Assembly: GCA_937873655.1 (NCBI GenBank)
Contig: CALMYQ010000021.1
Span: 1-64,000, forward strand
DNA: 64,000 nt
Reading direction: 5' to 3'
Source: an uncultured Lewinella sp.
Lineage (GTDB): Bacteria > Bacteroidota > Bacteroidia > Chitinophagales > Saprospiraceae
Shown here: positions 25,725 through 35,278 of the stretch, piece after piece
Position numbering within the stretch: the stretch's first letter is position 1
Layout: every line of letters starts with the position of its first letter
Notes under the pieces: generated by a model
The model's database searches: none
What the model was told of the DNA's origin: nothing
What the model saw: only the letters and a program-made list of their open reading frames with translations
Program-made: the position numbers and the translations under genes

Positions 25725-26600
25725 ATGAATACAGAACAAGAACTGAAGAATGCGGTAAAAGAGCGCTACGCCCGGATAGCCGAACAGGGAAAAGCGGAGA
25801 ACGCCGCGTCCTGCTGCGGCGCCACCACGCCGTCCAACAAGGTGTACAACATCATGATGGACGACTACTCCCAAACGGAAGGCTATGTGGAGGATGCCGA
25901 CCTGGGTCTGGGCTGCGGCCTGCCGACGCAATTTGCCCAAATACGGCCCGGTGATACGGTAATTGACCTGGGCTCCGGGGCCGGGAACGATTGTTTTGTG
26001 GCCCGCCATGAAACGGGCGCCGCAGGAAAAGTGATCGGCATTGATTTCACGCCTGCCATGATCCGGAAAGCGCGGATGAATGCCGAAAAACTGGGCTACA
26101 ACAACGTCGAATTCCGCGAAGGCGACATTGATGAAATGCCGGTCAGCGATAATGTGGCCGATGTCATTGTCAGCAACTGCGTGCTCAACCTGGTACCCGA
26201 CAAGAAAAAGGTGATCGGTGAAATTTTCAGGGTGCTGAAACCGGGCGGCCATTTCAGCATTTCGGACATCGTCCTGGTCGGGGATCTGCCGGATGCCTTG
26301 CGCGCAGACGCCGAAATGTACGCCGGGTGCGTGGCGGGCGCCATTCAACAAGCGGATTACCTCCAATTCATCCGGGATGCCGGTTTCGTGCAGATCACCC
26401 TGCAAAAGGAGAAGCCGATTGTCATCCCGGAAGATATCCTGGGCAAATACCTTTCCCCGGAAGGGATTGAAGACTTCAACAAGGGTGGAACCGGCATTTT
26501 CAGCATCACGGTATATGCGGAAAAACCGGGCGGTAAGCGGGAAAAAGCTGAAGACGCCGCCCAGGTTGAGAAAGCATGCTGCGACCCAGGTTGTTGTTAA
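25725..26600 (+). CDS. arsM: Arsenite S-adenosylmethionine methyltransferase
   Basis: 291 residues. The SAM-binding motif VIDLGSGAGNDCF is near residue 83, and GIDFTPAMI follows. The two conserved catalytic cysteines are in VSNCVLNLV and YAGCVAGAI. An N-terminal ASCCGA and a C-terminal KACCDPGCC supply further thiols. It methylates As(III) stepwise with SAM. The 45 bp gap after arsR holds a second copy of the operator, so it may also be transcribed on its own. Family assignment is firm; the product range (mono-, di- or trimethyl) is not readable. Confidence 0.94.
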   Translation: MNTEQELKNAVKERYARIAEQGKAENAASCCGATTPSNKVYNIMMDDYSQTEGYVEDADLGLGCGLPTQFAQIRPGDTVIDLGSGAGNDCFVARHETGAAGKVIGIDFTPAMIRKARMNAEKLGYNNVEFREGDIDEMPVSDNVADVIVSNCVLNLVPDKKKVIGEIFRVLKPGGHFSISDIVLVGDLPDALRADAEMYAGCVAGAIQQADYLQFIRDAGFVQITLQKEKPIVIPEDILGKYLSPEGIEDFNKGGTGIFSITVYAEKPGGKREKAEDAAQVEKACCDPGCC

Positions 26601-26620
26601 ACGAACCAAAGCAATTTCCC

Positions 26621-27211
26621 ATGCTGCCGGAACTGCTTGTCACCATTGAGAACATGCGGGCGCGTCCTATTTCGGATGAACGAAAAAAAGCCCTTCAGCC
26701 CCTGGCCGGCTACCTGCGAAAAAAGGCCGGTCAGGGGCAGGTGATCAACCTCAACTTCATCTGCACCCACAACTCGCGCAGGAGCCAGTTTGCCCAGATA
26801 TGGGCCCAAACGGCGGCGGATTATTTCGGGATTCCCGCCAGATGCCATTCCGGCGGCGTGGAGGTTACCGCCTTCAACGAACGGGCGGTAGCGTCTGTCA
26901 GGAGGAGCGGTTTCAGGGTGGTGGATCCCGGTGGGTCCAATCCGGTTTACAGCGTATTCCATTCCGGTGACGGCGCCCCGATCCAGGTTTTTTCCAAACT
27001 TTTTGACGATCCCGCCAACCATGGTGGTCCGTTTGCGGCCGTCATGACCTGCTCGGATGCCGACGAGCATTGCCCTTACATTCCGGGGGCGGAAATAAGG
27101 ATACCGCTTCATTACGACGACCCGAAGGGCTTCGACGGCACACCGGAGGAAACGGCGGGTTATGACGAGCGGTCAATGCCGGTCGGGGCGGAAATGTTTT
27201 CTGGTTTTTAA
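26621..27211 (+). CDS. Low-molecular-weight phosphatase-type arsenate reductase-like protein
   Basis: 196 residues from ATG 26621 (MLPELLVTIENM). The signature loop CTHNSRRS matches the C-x5-R phosphate/arsenate-binding loop of LMW protein-tyrosine phosphatases and thioredoxin-type arsenate reductases. Later Cys residues in MTCSDADEHCPYI could form the relay disulfide. It starts 20 bp after arsM, so it is in the ars operon and probably reduces arsenate to arsenite, which ArsM can methylate. No arsenite efflux pump lies in the window. A protein phosphatase role cannot be excluded. Confidence 0.85.
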   Translation: MLPELLVTIENMRARPISDERKKALQPLAGYLRKKAGQGQVINLNFICTHNSRRSQFAQIWAQTAADYFGIPARCHSGGVEVTAFNERAVASVRRSGFRVVDPGGSNPVYSVFHSGDGAPIQVFSKLFDDPANHGGPFAAVMTCSDADEHCPYIPGAEIRIPLHYDDPKGFDGTPEETAGYDERSMPVGAEMFSGF

Positions 27212-27260
27212 CTGGGGAGAGTGTGCAGGGCCGGGAATACTCCCGACCGGCCCGGAAAAG

Positions 27261-29729
27261 TCATTCGTCCCGCAGGCTGTCCACCGGATTCCCCAGCGCC
27301 GCCTTCACGCTTTGCGCGCCCACGGTAAGCCCTGCGATCAGGACGGCAGCCGCTGCGGCCGTCAACGCAATGCGGACAAACCCCCACCCGCTCAGGTCGA
27401 TATGGTTGGCGAAATTGCCGAGCCATTTGTCCATAGCGTACCAGGCCGCCGGCGTGGCGATCACCAATGCAATACCCACGATCAGCACAAACTCCTTTGA
27501 TAACAGGCCTACAACATTGGCCACCGTGGCGCCGAGCACCTTGCGGATGCCGATTTCCTTGGTCTTGTTCACAGCCATGATGCCGGCCAGCCCGAACAGG
27601 CCCAGGCAGGCGATGAAAATGGCGAAGATCGTGGAGATGCCGACGATGTTCATCCAGCGGGTATAACTTTCGTACTGCCCGGCCACATCCTCGTCCAGAA
27701 AGGTGTATTCGAAAAGCTTTTCGGGCGCCACCTTTTTCCAGGCTTTTTCTACGGCCTGCATGCCCCCGGGCAGTTGCCCCGGCGCCAGTTTCACCAGGAT
27801 ATGGACGATCTTTCCTTCTTCGGGATTGATGTGCAGGACTACGGGCATCATCTTCGAGTCGAGCGACATGAAATAATAGTCCTTCATCACGCCGATAATG
27901 GTCTGGTTGTGGTCCTTGCGCCAGGGCACTTTGGCGCCGATGGGCGATTCGAGGTTCATGTCTTCCACCAGGGCTTCGTTCACGAGGATGCCTTCGGTGA
28001 TATCCGACGGGTTGTCTGGTGAGAAATTCCGGCCATCGGCCAGTTCGATCCCCAGCGTTTTCAGGTAGTCGTAATCGACCCGGTACACAAACGTCATCTT
28101 GTTCTCTCCGTCCGGCGTTTCGTACCCGTTGATGTCCCAGCCACGGTTGAAGCTGCTGGTGGTGCCGCTGACGCTGAGGACCTCATTGTTCGCCGCAAGC
28201 TCATTGCGAAGCTGATCCTTCAGGCGCTCGCCCTCGTCCGTCCAACCCGTATTGGTTTCCAGGACCAGGACCTGCTCCTTGTTGTACCCCAGATCCTGCT
28301 GGTTGATGAATTGCATCTGCCGGTACATGATCAGGCTGGAGATGATGAGAAACCCCGATAAGGTGAACTGGGTAAGGACCGTGCCCCGCATAAAGTTGGG
28401 CCGGAGCCGCCAGGTGGAATGCCCCTTGAGCGCCGTTACCGGTTTCGAGCGGGAAAATACGGCTGCCGGATATCCGCCGGCCACCAGGCCGGTGAGCAGC
28501 GCGATCATGGCCAGCGCGATGAGAATGCCGGGCTGCTGCAACAAGTTCAGCACCAGTTCGCGCTTGACAAAACCGTTGAAGACCGGCAGGAACAGGCGCG
28601 TCAGCAGGATCCCGATCAGGATGGATACCAGGACCAGGAACTGAGCTTCCGCCCAGAATTGGCGGGCAACCTGCGTGCGGCTTGAACCCAGCACCTTCCG
28701 GACGCCCACTTCCTGCACGCGGCCCGACGCGCTGGTGAGCGCCAGCGCAATGTAGTTCAGGCAAGCGATCACCAGAATGAGCAGGGCGATACCGCTCAGG
28801 ATCAAAATGTTCCGGGTATTGCCGGTATCGGGCCAGTCGACGGAAGCATCGAGGTGGATGCCGGTGAGGGGTGTAAGGGTAAGGCTGAACGGGTCGTCGG
28901 CTGCCGTAAGACCGGTCCGGCTGGTGATCCAGTCGACGGTACCCTGAAACCGGTCACTGGAAAAATCCTTGAGCTTGCTTTCGAAAGCTGCCGGAGAAGT
29001 GCCGTCGGCCAGTTCCAGGAACAAGGTGGTATTGAACGAGCCCCACCGCTCCATATTCTGGTCGTAATTGGTCTTGTTCTCAATGGGCATAACGGCCGAA
29101 AACTGAAGGCTCGAATTGCTGGGCGGCGCTGCTGCGATGCCCGAAACGGTAAACAATTTTTCTTCGTTGCCGAACACCACCGTCAGGGACTTGCCGACCG
29201 GGTTGGTCCGGCCGAAATATTTGCGGGCAATCTCCGGCGTCAGGACGATCTTGTTCTTTTCGTTCAATACGGTTTCCGGGTCGCCGTCCAGCATCTGAAA
29301 GGAGAAAAGCTGGAAAAAGCCCGCATCGGTCAGCATGACCTTTTCCTTGAACACCTTGTTGTCCTGCATGAATACCAGGTCGGAATAGTCGCGCCGGCAA
29401 TATTGCTGCACCTCCGGGAAGGCTTCCTTCAGCGCCGGCCCCAGCGGCAACGGCAGGTACGCGGATTTGAAGACGTCCCCGGTCGCTTTGTAATATCCGA
29501 GCAGGTCTTTTTCCTCCTGCCCCCCGGCTTTGCGCAACTCGCGTTCGTTCAGCCGGTAGATATTGGCGGCGTTCTCATGAAACCGGTCGTAGGAAAACTC
29601 ATGCCGGATAAAAAGATAGATCAGAATGATGAAGGCCAATCCGGCAGCCAATCCAAAAACGTTGATGAACGAATAGAGCTTGTGGCGCATGAAATTGCGC
29701 ATCGCGATCTTGATGTAGTTCTTCAGCAT
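27261..29729 (-). CDS. ABC transporter permease with two FtsX modules
   Basis: 822 residues, the typical length of Bacteroidota permeases containing two MacB-type periplasmic domains and two FtsX modules. N-terminal transmembrane helix at about 20-42, periplasmic domain to about 280, three helices in the first FtsX module (about 285-420), a second TM and periplasmic domain, and the last FtsX module with EIGIRKVLGATVANVVGLLSKEFV. No ATPase is encoded beside it. It is 69 bp downstream of the next permease on the same strand and is probably read from that gene's promoter. It likely moves lipids or peptides from the inner membrane or periplasm; substrate unknown. Confidence 0.9.
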   Translation of the reverse strand: MLKNYIKIAMRNFMRHKLYSFINVFGLAAGLAFIILIYLFIRHEFSYDRFHENAANIYRLNERELRKAGGQEEKDLLGYYKATGDVFKSAYLPLPLGPALKEAFPEVQQYCRRDYSDLVFMQDNKVFKEKVMLTDAGFFQLFSFQMLDGDPETVLNEKNKIVLTPEIARKYFGRTNPVGKSLTVVFGNEEKLFTVSGIAAAPPSNSSLQFSAVMPIENKTNYDQNMERWGSFNTTLFLELADGTSPAAFESKLKDFSSDRFQGTVDWITSRTGLTAADDPFSLTLTPLTGIHLDASVDWPDTGNTRNILILSGIALLILVIACLNYIALALTSASGRVQEVGVRKVLGSSRTQVARQFWAEAQFLVLVSILIGILLTRLFLPVFNGFVKRELVLNLLQQPGILIALAMIALLTGLVAGGYPAAVFSRSKPVTALKGHSTWRLRPNFMRGTVLTQFTLSGFLIISSLIMYRQMQFINQQDLGYNKEQVLVLETNTGWTDEGERLKDQLRNELAANNEVLSVSGTTSSFNRGWDINGYETPDGENKMTFVYRVDYDYLKTLGIELADGRNFSPDNPSDITEGILVNEALVEDMNLESPIGAKVPWRKDHNQTIIGVMKDYYFMSLDSKMMPVVLHINPEEGKIVHILVKLAPGQLPGGMQAVEKAWKKVAPEKLFEYTFLDEDVAGQYESYTRWMNIVGISTIFAIFIACLGLFGLAGIMAVNKTKEIGIRKVLGATVANVVGLLSKEFVLIVGIALVIATPAAWYAMDKWLGNFANHIDLSGWGFVRIALTAAAAAVLIAGLTVGAQSVKAALGNPVDSLRDE

Positions 29730-29798
29730 GGTCTTCCTGTTTATGTCCTTTGATCAGATTTTCCCAATCTCTCTCTCACCCCTCTCACCTAAAGACGG

Positions 29799-32204
29799 TT
29801 ATTCGGTCCGTAAAGACTTAACCGGGTTCAAAAAAGCCGCTTTTATCGCATGATAGCCCGTTGTAAACAGCGTGATCAGCACCACCATCACAAAGGCCAG
29901 CCCGTACAGCCAGTAATTCATATTGGTGTGGTAAGCGAAGGTATTCAGCCATTTTGTCATGAAGTACCAGGCAGCCCCGAAAGCCGGCAATGCGGCCAAC
30001 AGCACTAAAAATACAAAGCTTCGCGTCAGCAGGTATATGAGATCCCCTGTACCGGCGCCCAGCACTTTCCGGATGCCGATCTCCTTGGTCCTTTGCTCAG
30101 CGGTGAAGGATGCCAGCCCCAGCAAGCCCAGGCAGGCGATAAAGATCATCAACACGCTGAACAGGGTAAAGATCCGGGCCCGGATCTGATCGGCGTGGTA
30201 CAGCTCCATGAACGACGCGTCGATGAAGTCATACTCAAAAGGCACGTTGGGAAATACCTCCCGCCAGGCTTGTTCCGCGGCGGTTATGGCCTGTGTAACC
30301 TCCGACGGGTTATTCGCTGATATGCGGGCATGCACAACGCCGTTGTTGCTCCTCGGGTAGAACAGAATGGGCTCAATGGGATCGTACAACGATCGCTGGT
30401 GAAAATCCTTCACCACACCCACTACCTTGACAAACGGGATGGTATCTTCGGTACCGAACTGGAATTTCCGGCCGATCGGATCATCCCACCCCATTCGCCT
30501 GACCATGGCCTCGTTGACCATTACGGCGTCGAGGCTGTCCGTACCGTATTCCCGGCTGAAATTGCGGCCCGCCACCAGGGTCATGCCCATGGTCGGGAAA
30601 AAATCGTAGTCTACGCCGTAGTTGTCCACCCCGTACTGGTCCATTGTGCCGTCGGCCTTCTCAATGTTCATGACGGCTTTGCCGTAATCCTGCACGCCCG
30701 GCGAGGTGGTGGAGGTAGCCACTTGCGCGAATCTCGGATTCTGGAGGAGTTTTTCCCGGAGAGCCGGATATTTCTCCCGGCCTTCGCGCCCCTGCAACTG
30801 GAAGGTCAGAACATGATCCTTGTTGAAACCGAGGTCTTTGGTGCGCAGGTAATGCATCTGGTCGTAAATGATGCCGGTGCCGATGATCATGAACAGGGTG
30901 ATGCCGAACTGCACAGCTACCAGGGCTTTGCGCAGGTTGGGGTTGCCCGATCCTTTGGAGAGGGTCCCTTTCAACACCTTGATCGGTTGGAAGGCCGACA
31001 GGAAAAAAGCCGGATAGCTGCCCCCGGCAATGCCCGTCAGCAGTACGATGGCCAGGGCGCCCGTCAGGATCTGCGGCGACCAGAGCAGCGACCTGTCGAG
31101 GTGCAGGTCAAATGCGTTGTTGAACAGCGGAACAGCCAGGAAGACCAGGCTGAAGCTCAATACCAGGGCAACCAGCGTAAACAAAACCGACTCGAAAAGG
31201 AACTGGCCGATCAACTGCCGGCGTTCGGAGCCCAGCACTTTCCGGATGCCGACCTCCAGCGCGCGTTTGGTGGCGCGGGCTGTTGCCAGGTTCATGTAGT
31301 TGATGCAGGCGATCAGGAGCAGGAATAACCCGACCGCGCCGAAAATGTACAGAAAGCCCACCTGGCCGGTCGGTTCCGGTTCATTTTCAAAATTGGAATG
31401 GAGGTGAATGTCCTTCAACGCGATCAGTTCGTACCTGACCTTAATGTTGAGCTCGTCGAAAATGACGGCGACGTATTTCTCGACCACCTCCGGCAACTTG
31501 GCAGCGAAGGCCCGGGCATCCGTGCCTTCCTTCAACAGCACAAAATTGTAATTGCCGAAACCGCCCCAGGACCCCGGATCGGGGTTGGTCAGGAAAGGGA
31601 AGGTATTGGCCGAGATCATGGCGTTGGCGATCAGGTGGGCGCTGGAAGGCATGTCCTTGTATACCCCGGTTACCTTGTAATCCCGGCCGCTGACCGTTTT
31701 CAGGACTTCGCCCATGGGGTTGTTGTTGCCGAAGATCTTTTGCGCAAGTGATTTGCTCAAAACGACGGAATTCGGCGCCTTCAGCGCATCGGATGGACTG
31801 CCCTGCAAAAAATCAAAGTCGAACACGGAAAAAACGGTAGAATCCACCAGGAAGGTCCGGTCTTCGAAGTAATACCGGTCGCTGTACTGAAAGCGGGTTT
31901 TGCCGTTGGGCACAAACCGCACGAATTCCTCCACTTCCGGATAATCCTCCTTCAACTGAGGGGCCAGCGGGGCCTGGGTCTGGGCCCACCGGAAATGATC
32001 GTCGGGCTCGGTGATGTCCGCGGAAACGCGGTAGATCCGGTCGGCTTTGCTGTTATAGGCATCAAACCGGGTCTCATCGGCAATGTACATCAGAATAAAA
32101 AGCGTGGCGGCAATACCGACTGTGAGGCCCAGAATATTCAGGACCGTATAACCCGGTTGGCGCCGTAGGTTGCGAATCGCAACGGCAAGGTGATTTGTGA
32201 ACAT
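29799..32204 (-). CDS. ABC transporter permease with two FtsX modules
   Basis: 801 residues with the same layout as its neighbours: N-terminal helix (YTVLNILGLTVGIAATLFILMYI), periplasmic MacB-like domain, FtsX module with EVGIRKVLGSERRQLIGQFLFES, second periplasmic domain, and final FtsX module with EIGIRKVLGAGTGDLIYLLTRSFVF. It is a tandem paralog of the genes on either side. The promoter region carries two 16 bp inverted repeats (32302-32337) and a -24/-12-like element (32233-32248), which puts it in the proposed sigma-54 regulon. No ATPase lies beside it. Confidence 0.9.
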   Translation of the reverse strand: MFTNHLAVAIRNLRRQPGYTVLNILGLTVGIAATLFILMYIADETRFDAYNSKADRIYRVSADITEPDDHFRWAQTQAPLAPQLKEDYPEVEEFVRFVPNGKTRFQYSDRYYFEDRTFLVDSTVFSVFDFDFLQGSPSDALKAPNSVVLSKSLAQKIFGNNNPMGEVLKTVSGRDYKVTGVYKDMPSSAHLIANAMISANTFPFLTNPDPGSWGGFGNYNFVLLKEGTDARAFAAKLPEVVEKYVAVIFDELNIKVRYELIALKDIHLHSNFENEPEPTGQVGFLYIFGAVGLFLLLIACINYMNLATARATKRALEVGIRKVLGSERRQLIGQFLFESVLFTLVALVLSFSLVFLAVPLFNNAFDLHLDRSLLWSPQILTGALAIVLLTGIAGGSYPAFFLSAFQPIKVLKGTLSKGSGNPNLRKALVAVQFGITLFMIIGTGIIYDQMHYLRTKDLGFNKDHVLTFQLQGREGREKYPALREKLLQNPRFAQVATSTTSPGVQDYGKAVMNIEKADGTMDQYGVDNYGVDYDFFPTMGMTLVAGRNFSREYGTDSLDAVMVNEAMVRRMGWDDPIGRKFQFGTEDTIPFVKVVGVVKDFHQRSLYDPIEPILFYPRSNNGVVHARISANNPSEVTQAITAAEQAWREVFPNVPFEYDFIDASFMELYHADQIRARIFTLFSVLMIFIACLGLLGLASFTAEQRTKEIGIRKVLGAGTGDLIYLLTRSFVFLVLLAALPAFGAAWYFMTKWLNTFAYHTNMNYWLYGLAFVMVVLITLFTTGYHAIKAAFLNPVKSLRTE

Positions 32205-32232
32205 AATGGGTGATTTACGTAGGATTTCGTAC

Positions 32233-32248
32233 TACAAGAATTGTGCCT
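32233..32248 (-). promoter_or_regulatory. Candidate sigma-54 (-24/-12) promoter
   Basis: On the minus strand AGGCACAATTCTTGTA keeps GGCAC and TTG at the spacing of the consensus TGGCACGN4TTGCA, with T in place of the final C. It lies 28 bp upstream of the permease start at 32204. It is centred 69 and 89 bp from two paired inverted repeats, matching the geometry of the stronger example at 53072. Confidence 0.55.
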
Positions 32249-32301
32249 GGGTATAAGGATTTATTTATCAGGTTTTTATAAAGACTTGCAGACCGAAACA
32301 G

Positions 32302-32337
32302 TGTTCGGTTTCGAACAATTTTGTTCGCAAACGGACA
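32302..32337 (-). promoter_or_regulatory. Paired enhancer-type operator sites
   Basis: Two inverted repeats of the form TGTYCG-N4-CGRACA: TGTTCGGTTTCGAACA at 32302-32317 and TGTTCGCAAACGGACA at 32322-32337, 20 bp centre to centre. Both are nearly perfect. Tandem half-helical-turn-spaced sites 70-90 bp upstream are typical of an NtrC-type activator. They are upstream of the permease at 29799-32204. Confidence 0.7.
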
Positions 32338-32381
32338 ATCGCGAGGCAGTGGAAGGCCTTATTTTTGTTGATATGTAATTA

Positions 32382-32631
32382 TCAGTTCTTTCCGCAGCAA
32401 TGCTTATACTTTTTACCCCTTCCGCAGGGGCAAGATTCATTTCTCCCAACCTTAGGCGATCCGACTCTCAGCAGCTTCCAGTTCGTCAGACTGAATGAGG
32501 TAGCGACAACTCACGGTGCAAAAGGAAATGTACTCTTGAACAAAGAATACCTTGCGCTCAGGATAAAGCTCCTGCAAACCCAGGCTTTCGCCCAATATCT
32601 CCGGGACCTTTTCAGGTTGTTGCTTTTCCAT
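32382..32631 (-). pseudogene. SEC-C motif protein, apparently frameshifted
   Basis: A small frame starts at ATG 32631, 15 bp after the stop of the upstream permease, and runs 59 codons (MEKQQPEKVPEILGESLG) to a TAA at 32452. In the +1 frame, the sequence just after it encodes [20 protein letters not shown] and CCGKN, then TGA at 32382-32384. That is a clear SEC-C zinc-binding motif (Cys-x-Cys, then His-Cys), the tail found on SecA and many small proteins. The SEC-C frame has an upstream stop and no ATG. One extra base around 32452-32520 would explain both frames, so this is either a real frameshift, a sequencing error or, less likely, programmed +1 shifting. Confidence 0.6.
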
Positions 32632-32645
32632 GTACTCAAAGGTTG

Positions 32646-35111
32646 TTATTCATTCTTCAAACTCTCGGCAGGATTCGCCAACGCCGCCTTCACCGACTGG
32701 AAGCTCACGGTCAGGAAGGCCACGACCACTGCCAGCCCGCCGGAAACTGCGAATATCCACCAGGGGATGCTGATGCGGGAAGCGAAATCCTGCAGCCAGT
32801 TGTTCATGATCCACCACGCCAGCGGGGTAGCGATCACAATTGCGATGAGGACCAGCCGGAGAAAGTCGCGGGCCAGCAAAGCGGTAATGCCTGCCGTAGT
32901 AGCGCCCAGCACCTTGCGCACCCCGATCTCTTTGGTCCGCTGGGCGATGGTATAGGCCGACAACCCCAGCAGCCCCAGGCACCCGATCAGGATGGCCAGT
33001 ACGGCGAATGTGGTAAACAGTTTCCCGAATTTGCGCTCGTTCTCGTATTGCCGGTTGAAATATTCGTCCAGAAAAAAATGTTCGAACGGGTTACCCGGAA
33101 AGGCTTTTTCCCAGGACTGCCGGATATGGCTGATCGTTCCGGGCAGGTCGGCGGTATGCAACCGGATGGAATAGTACTCGCCGCCGTACAGCGTACAGTA
33201 GAACGCCATCGGATCCAGGGCTTTTTTCAGTGAAACCTGGTGATAATCATTGACGACCCCCACCACGATCGGATTCCATTGGAACTGCGGAACGGCCAGG
33301 GTTTTCCCGATGGCGTCTTCCGGTTTTTCAAAACCGATGAGCCTGGCGGCCGATTCCGTAAGGATGACGGAGGTGTCGGGGTCGCTGGGAAATTCCGGAC
33401 CGAACGCCCGCCCGGCAATCGTTTTCATCTTGTAAACATCCTGAAAATCGTAGTCCATGCTGTTGAGCCGGACGGTTACTTCCTCGTTGTCCGGCGCGCC
33501 GAGCCGCTTGACGCCTGATTTGTATTCGCGTTGTTTCCCGGGAATGGTCACTGACGCTGAAACGCCCTCGATGGAGGGATCTTTCAGGGTTTCCGCCCGA
33601 AAAACGTCGATTGCCGAATTGAATGCCTGCCGGTCTCTCGGGGCAATACCCGGGCGCTCTACCACCAGGACCTGGTCGATATCCATCCCGATATCCTGGT
33701 TGATCATGTATTTCAGCTGCCGGTAAATGACGAAGGTCCCGGCGATGAGGCCTACCGAGGTCATGAACTGGAGGACCACCAGCCCCTTGCGCAGAAGTAC
33801 GCCGCCGGAGCTGTTTTTGAACCGGCCTTTCAACACCATGATGGGCCTGAACGACGACAATACCAGGGCCGGGTAGATGCCTGAAAGCAGGGTTCCGGTG
33901 ACCCAGAGCCCGAGCAGCAGGGCCAGAAACCACGGCCGGATCAGGTAGGAATAATCCAGTGAAAGCCCGGAGATGTTGTTGAAATAGGGCAGGGCGATCA
34001 AGGTGATCCCCAGCGCCAGCAAAACCGCGATCAGGTTGATGAGCGCCGATTCTACCAAAAACTGATTGATCAGATGCCCCTTCAAGGCGCCGACCACTTT
34101 GCGGACGCCGACCTCCCGGGAGCGTTCAACGGCTCTTGCGGTGGAGAGGTTGACATAATTGATCCAGGCAATGATCAGGACAAACAAGCCGATCAGCCCG
34201 AGAAAGAACACGATCCGGCTGTCGCCGTTGGTTTCCGGCTCTTCCGACAAGTCTGAGTCGAGGTGTATGCTTTTCAGCGGCTGAAGGGCCAGTACGTCTT
34301 TCCTGTTGTGCTCCCCCAGGCCGGGGCTGTATTTGTCGATAATTCCGGGGAATTTGGCTTCCAGCGCTGCGATATCCGTACCGGGTTTGACCCGGATGAA
34401 GGTATACATATCCTTGCGCTGCCAGCTCTGGTCGTACCGTGCCGGAGCGCGTTCAAAACGACCGAAAAGGGTTTTGTAGGAAAACAATACGTCAAATTTC
34501 AAATGGGTATTGGGCGGAAGATCCTTGAATACGCCGGTAACCCGGACCAGCTCGTTGTTGAAATCATCATCTTCCATCAAAAGGGTTTTGCCGATCGGAT
34601 CCTGATCGCCGAAATAGAGCCTTGCGTATTTTTCGGAAATAACGGCCGTCAGGGGCTCCGCCAGGGCTGTGACCGGGTCGCCTTTGAGCATGGGGTATCC
34701 CATCATCATCAGAAAGGAAGAGTCCGCATAGAGGAATCGCCGGTGCTTGAAGGCGATCGGCTCGGGTTGGGCCTCCCTGTTGGTGATGATCACGTTGTTC
34801 TTATATCCCAGGTTGTACAGCCGGGCATAGTCCTCCACTTCCCCGAGTTCCCGTTTGAGGGCCGGGCCGGCGCCCGGATAGTTTTCCGCGCTTTCAAACA
34901 CCAGGTCATTGTTGAGGTAGGAAGCCAGGGTCACCCTGTAGATCCGCCCGGCGTCCGGAATGAACGCCTCATAACTGCGCTCAAAACGGACGTACTGCGC
35001 GATCAGTAAGAAAACGGCCATGCCCATCGCCAGGCCGAATATGTTCAACAGGGAAAAAAATTTGTTTTTCCGGAGGCTGCGGAAGGCAGTCACGATCAGG
35101 TTGCGGATCAT
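32646..35111 (-). CDS. ABC transporter permease with two FtsX modules
   Basis: 821 residues from ATG 35111 (MIRNLIVTAFRSLRKNKFF), the standard start for this family. It has the usual order: helix, MacB-like domain, FtsX module (EVGVRKVVGALKGHLINQFLVES), second periplasmic domain, and last FtsX module (EIGVRKVLGATTAGITALLARDF). It is a tandem paralog of the two downstream permeases but has its own control region (35208-35315), so it is a separate unit of the same proposed regulon. No ATPase is beside it; it may share the ATPase at 55.8 kb or one elsewhere. Confidence 0.9.
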   Translation of the reverse strand: MIRNLIVTAFRSLRKNKFFSLLNIFGLAMGMAVFLLIAQYVRFERSYEAFIPDAGRIYRVTLASYLNNDLVFESAENYPGAGPALKRELGEVEDYARLYNLGYKNNVIITNREAQPEPIAFKHRRFLYADSSFLMMMGYPMLKGDPVTALAEPLTAVISEKYARLYFGDQDPIGKTLLMEDDDFNNELVRVTGVFKDLPPNTHLKFDVLFSYKTLFGRFERAPARYDQSWQRKDMYTFIRVKPGTDIAALEAKFPGIIDKYSPGLGEHNRKDVLALQPLKSIHLDSDLSEEPETNGDSRIVFFLGLIGLFVLIIAWINYVNLSTARAVERSREVGVRKVVGALKGHLINQFLVESALINLIAVLLALGITLIALPYFNNISGLSLDYSYLIRPWFLALLLGLWVTGTLLSGIYPALVLSSFRPIMVLKGRFKNSSGGVLLRKGLVVLQFMTSVGLIAGTFVIYRQLKYMINQDIGMDIDQVLVVERPGIAPRDRQAFNSAIDVFRAETLKDPSIEGVSASVTIPGKQREYKSGVKRLGAPDNEEVTVRLNSMDYDFQDVYKMKTIAGRAFGPEFPSDPDTSVILTESAARLIGFEKPEDAIGKTLAVPQFQWNPIVVGVVNDYHQVSLKKALDPMAFYCTLYGGEYYSIRLHTADLPGTISHIRQSWEKAFPGNPFEHFFLDEYFNRQYENERKFGKLFTTFAVLAILIGCLGLLGLSAYTIAQRTKEIGVRKVLGATTAGITALLARDFLRLVLIAIVIATPLAWWIMNNWLQDFASRISIPWWIFAVSGGLAVVVAFLTVSFQSVKAALANPAESLKNE

Positions 35112-35207
35112 AAACAGTCGGATTTTAAGCATTTACCCTGCTTCGAAAAGACACCTTTTGGTTGTTTAAGTTGCCCTCTGCTGAGCAGGTTGTCGTACAA
35201 AAATAGC

Positions 35208-35223
35208 CTCAAAATTCATGCCC
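35208..35223 (-). promoter_or_regulatory. Candidate sigma-54 (-24/-12) promoter
   Basis: On the minus strand GGGCATGAATTTTGAG keeps GGCATG and TTG at the consensus spacing, but the -12 element ends in A rather than C. It is weak on sequence alone. It is centred 71 and 92 bp from the operator pair at 35279-35315, the same geometry as the other two promoters, which is the main support. It would leave a 97 bp gap to the start codon at 35111. Confidence 0.45.
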
Positions 35224-35278
35224 TTAGGCTTAAACGATTGGTAATAAGCAATTTAAATATTTAAGGGTGATCAAAATT

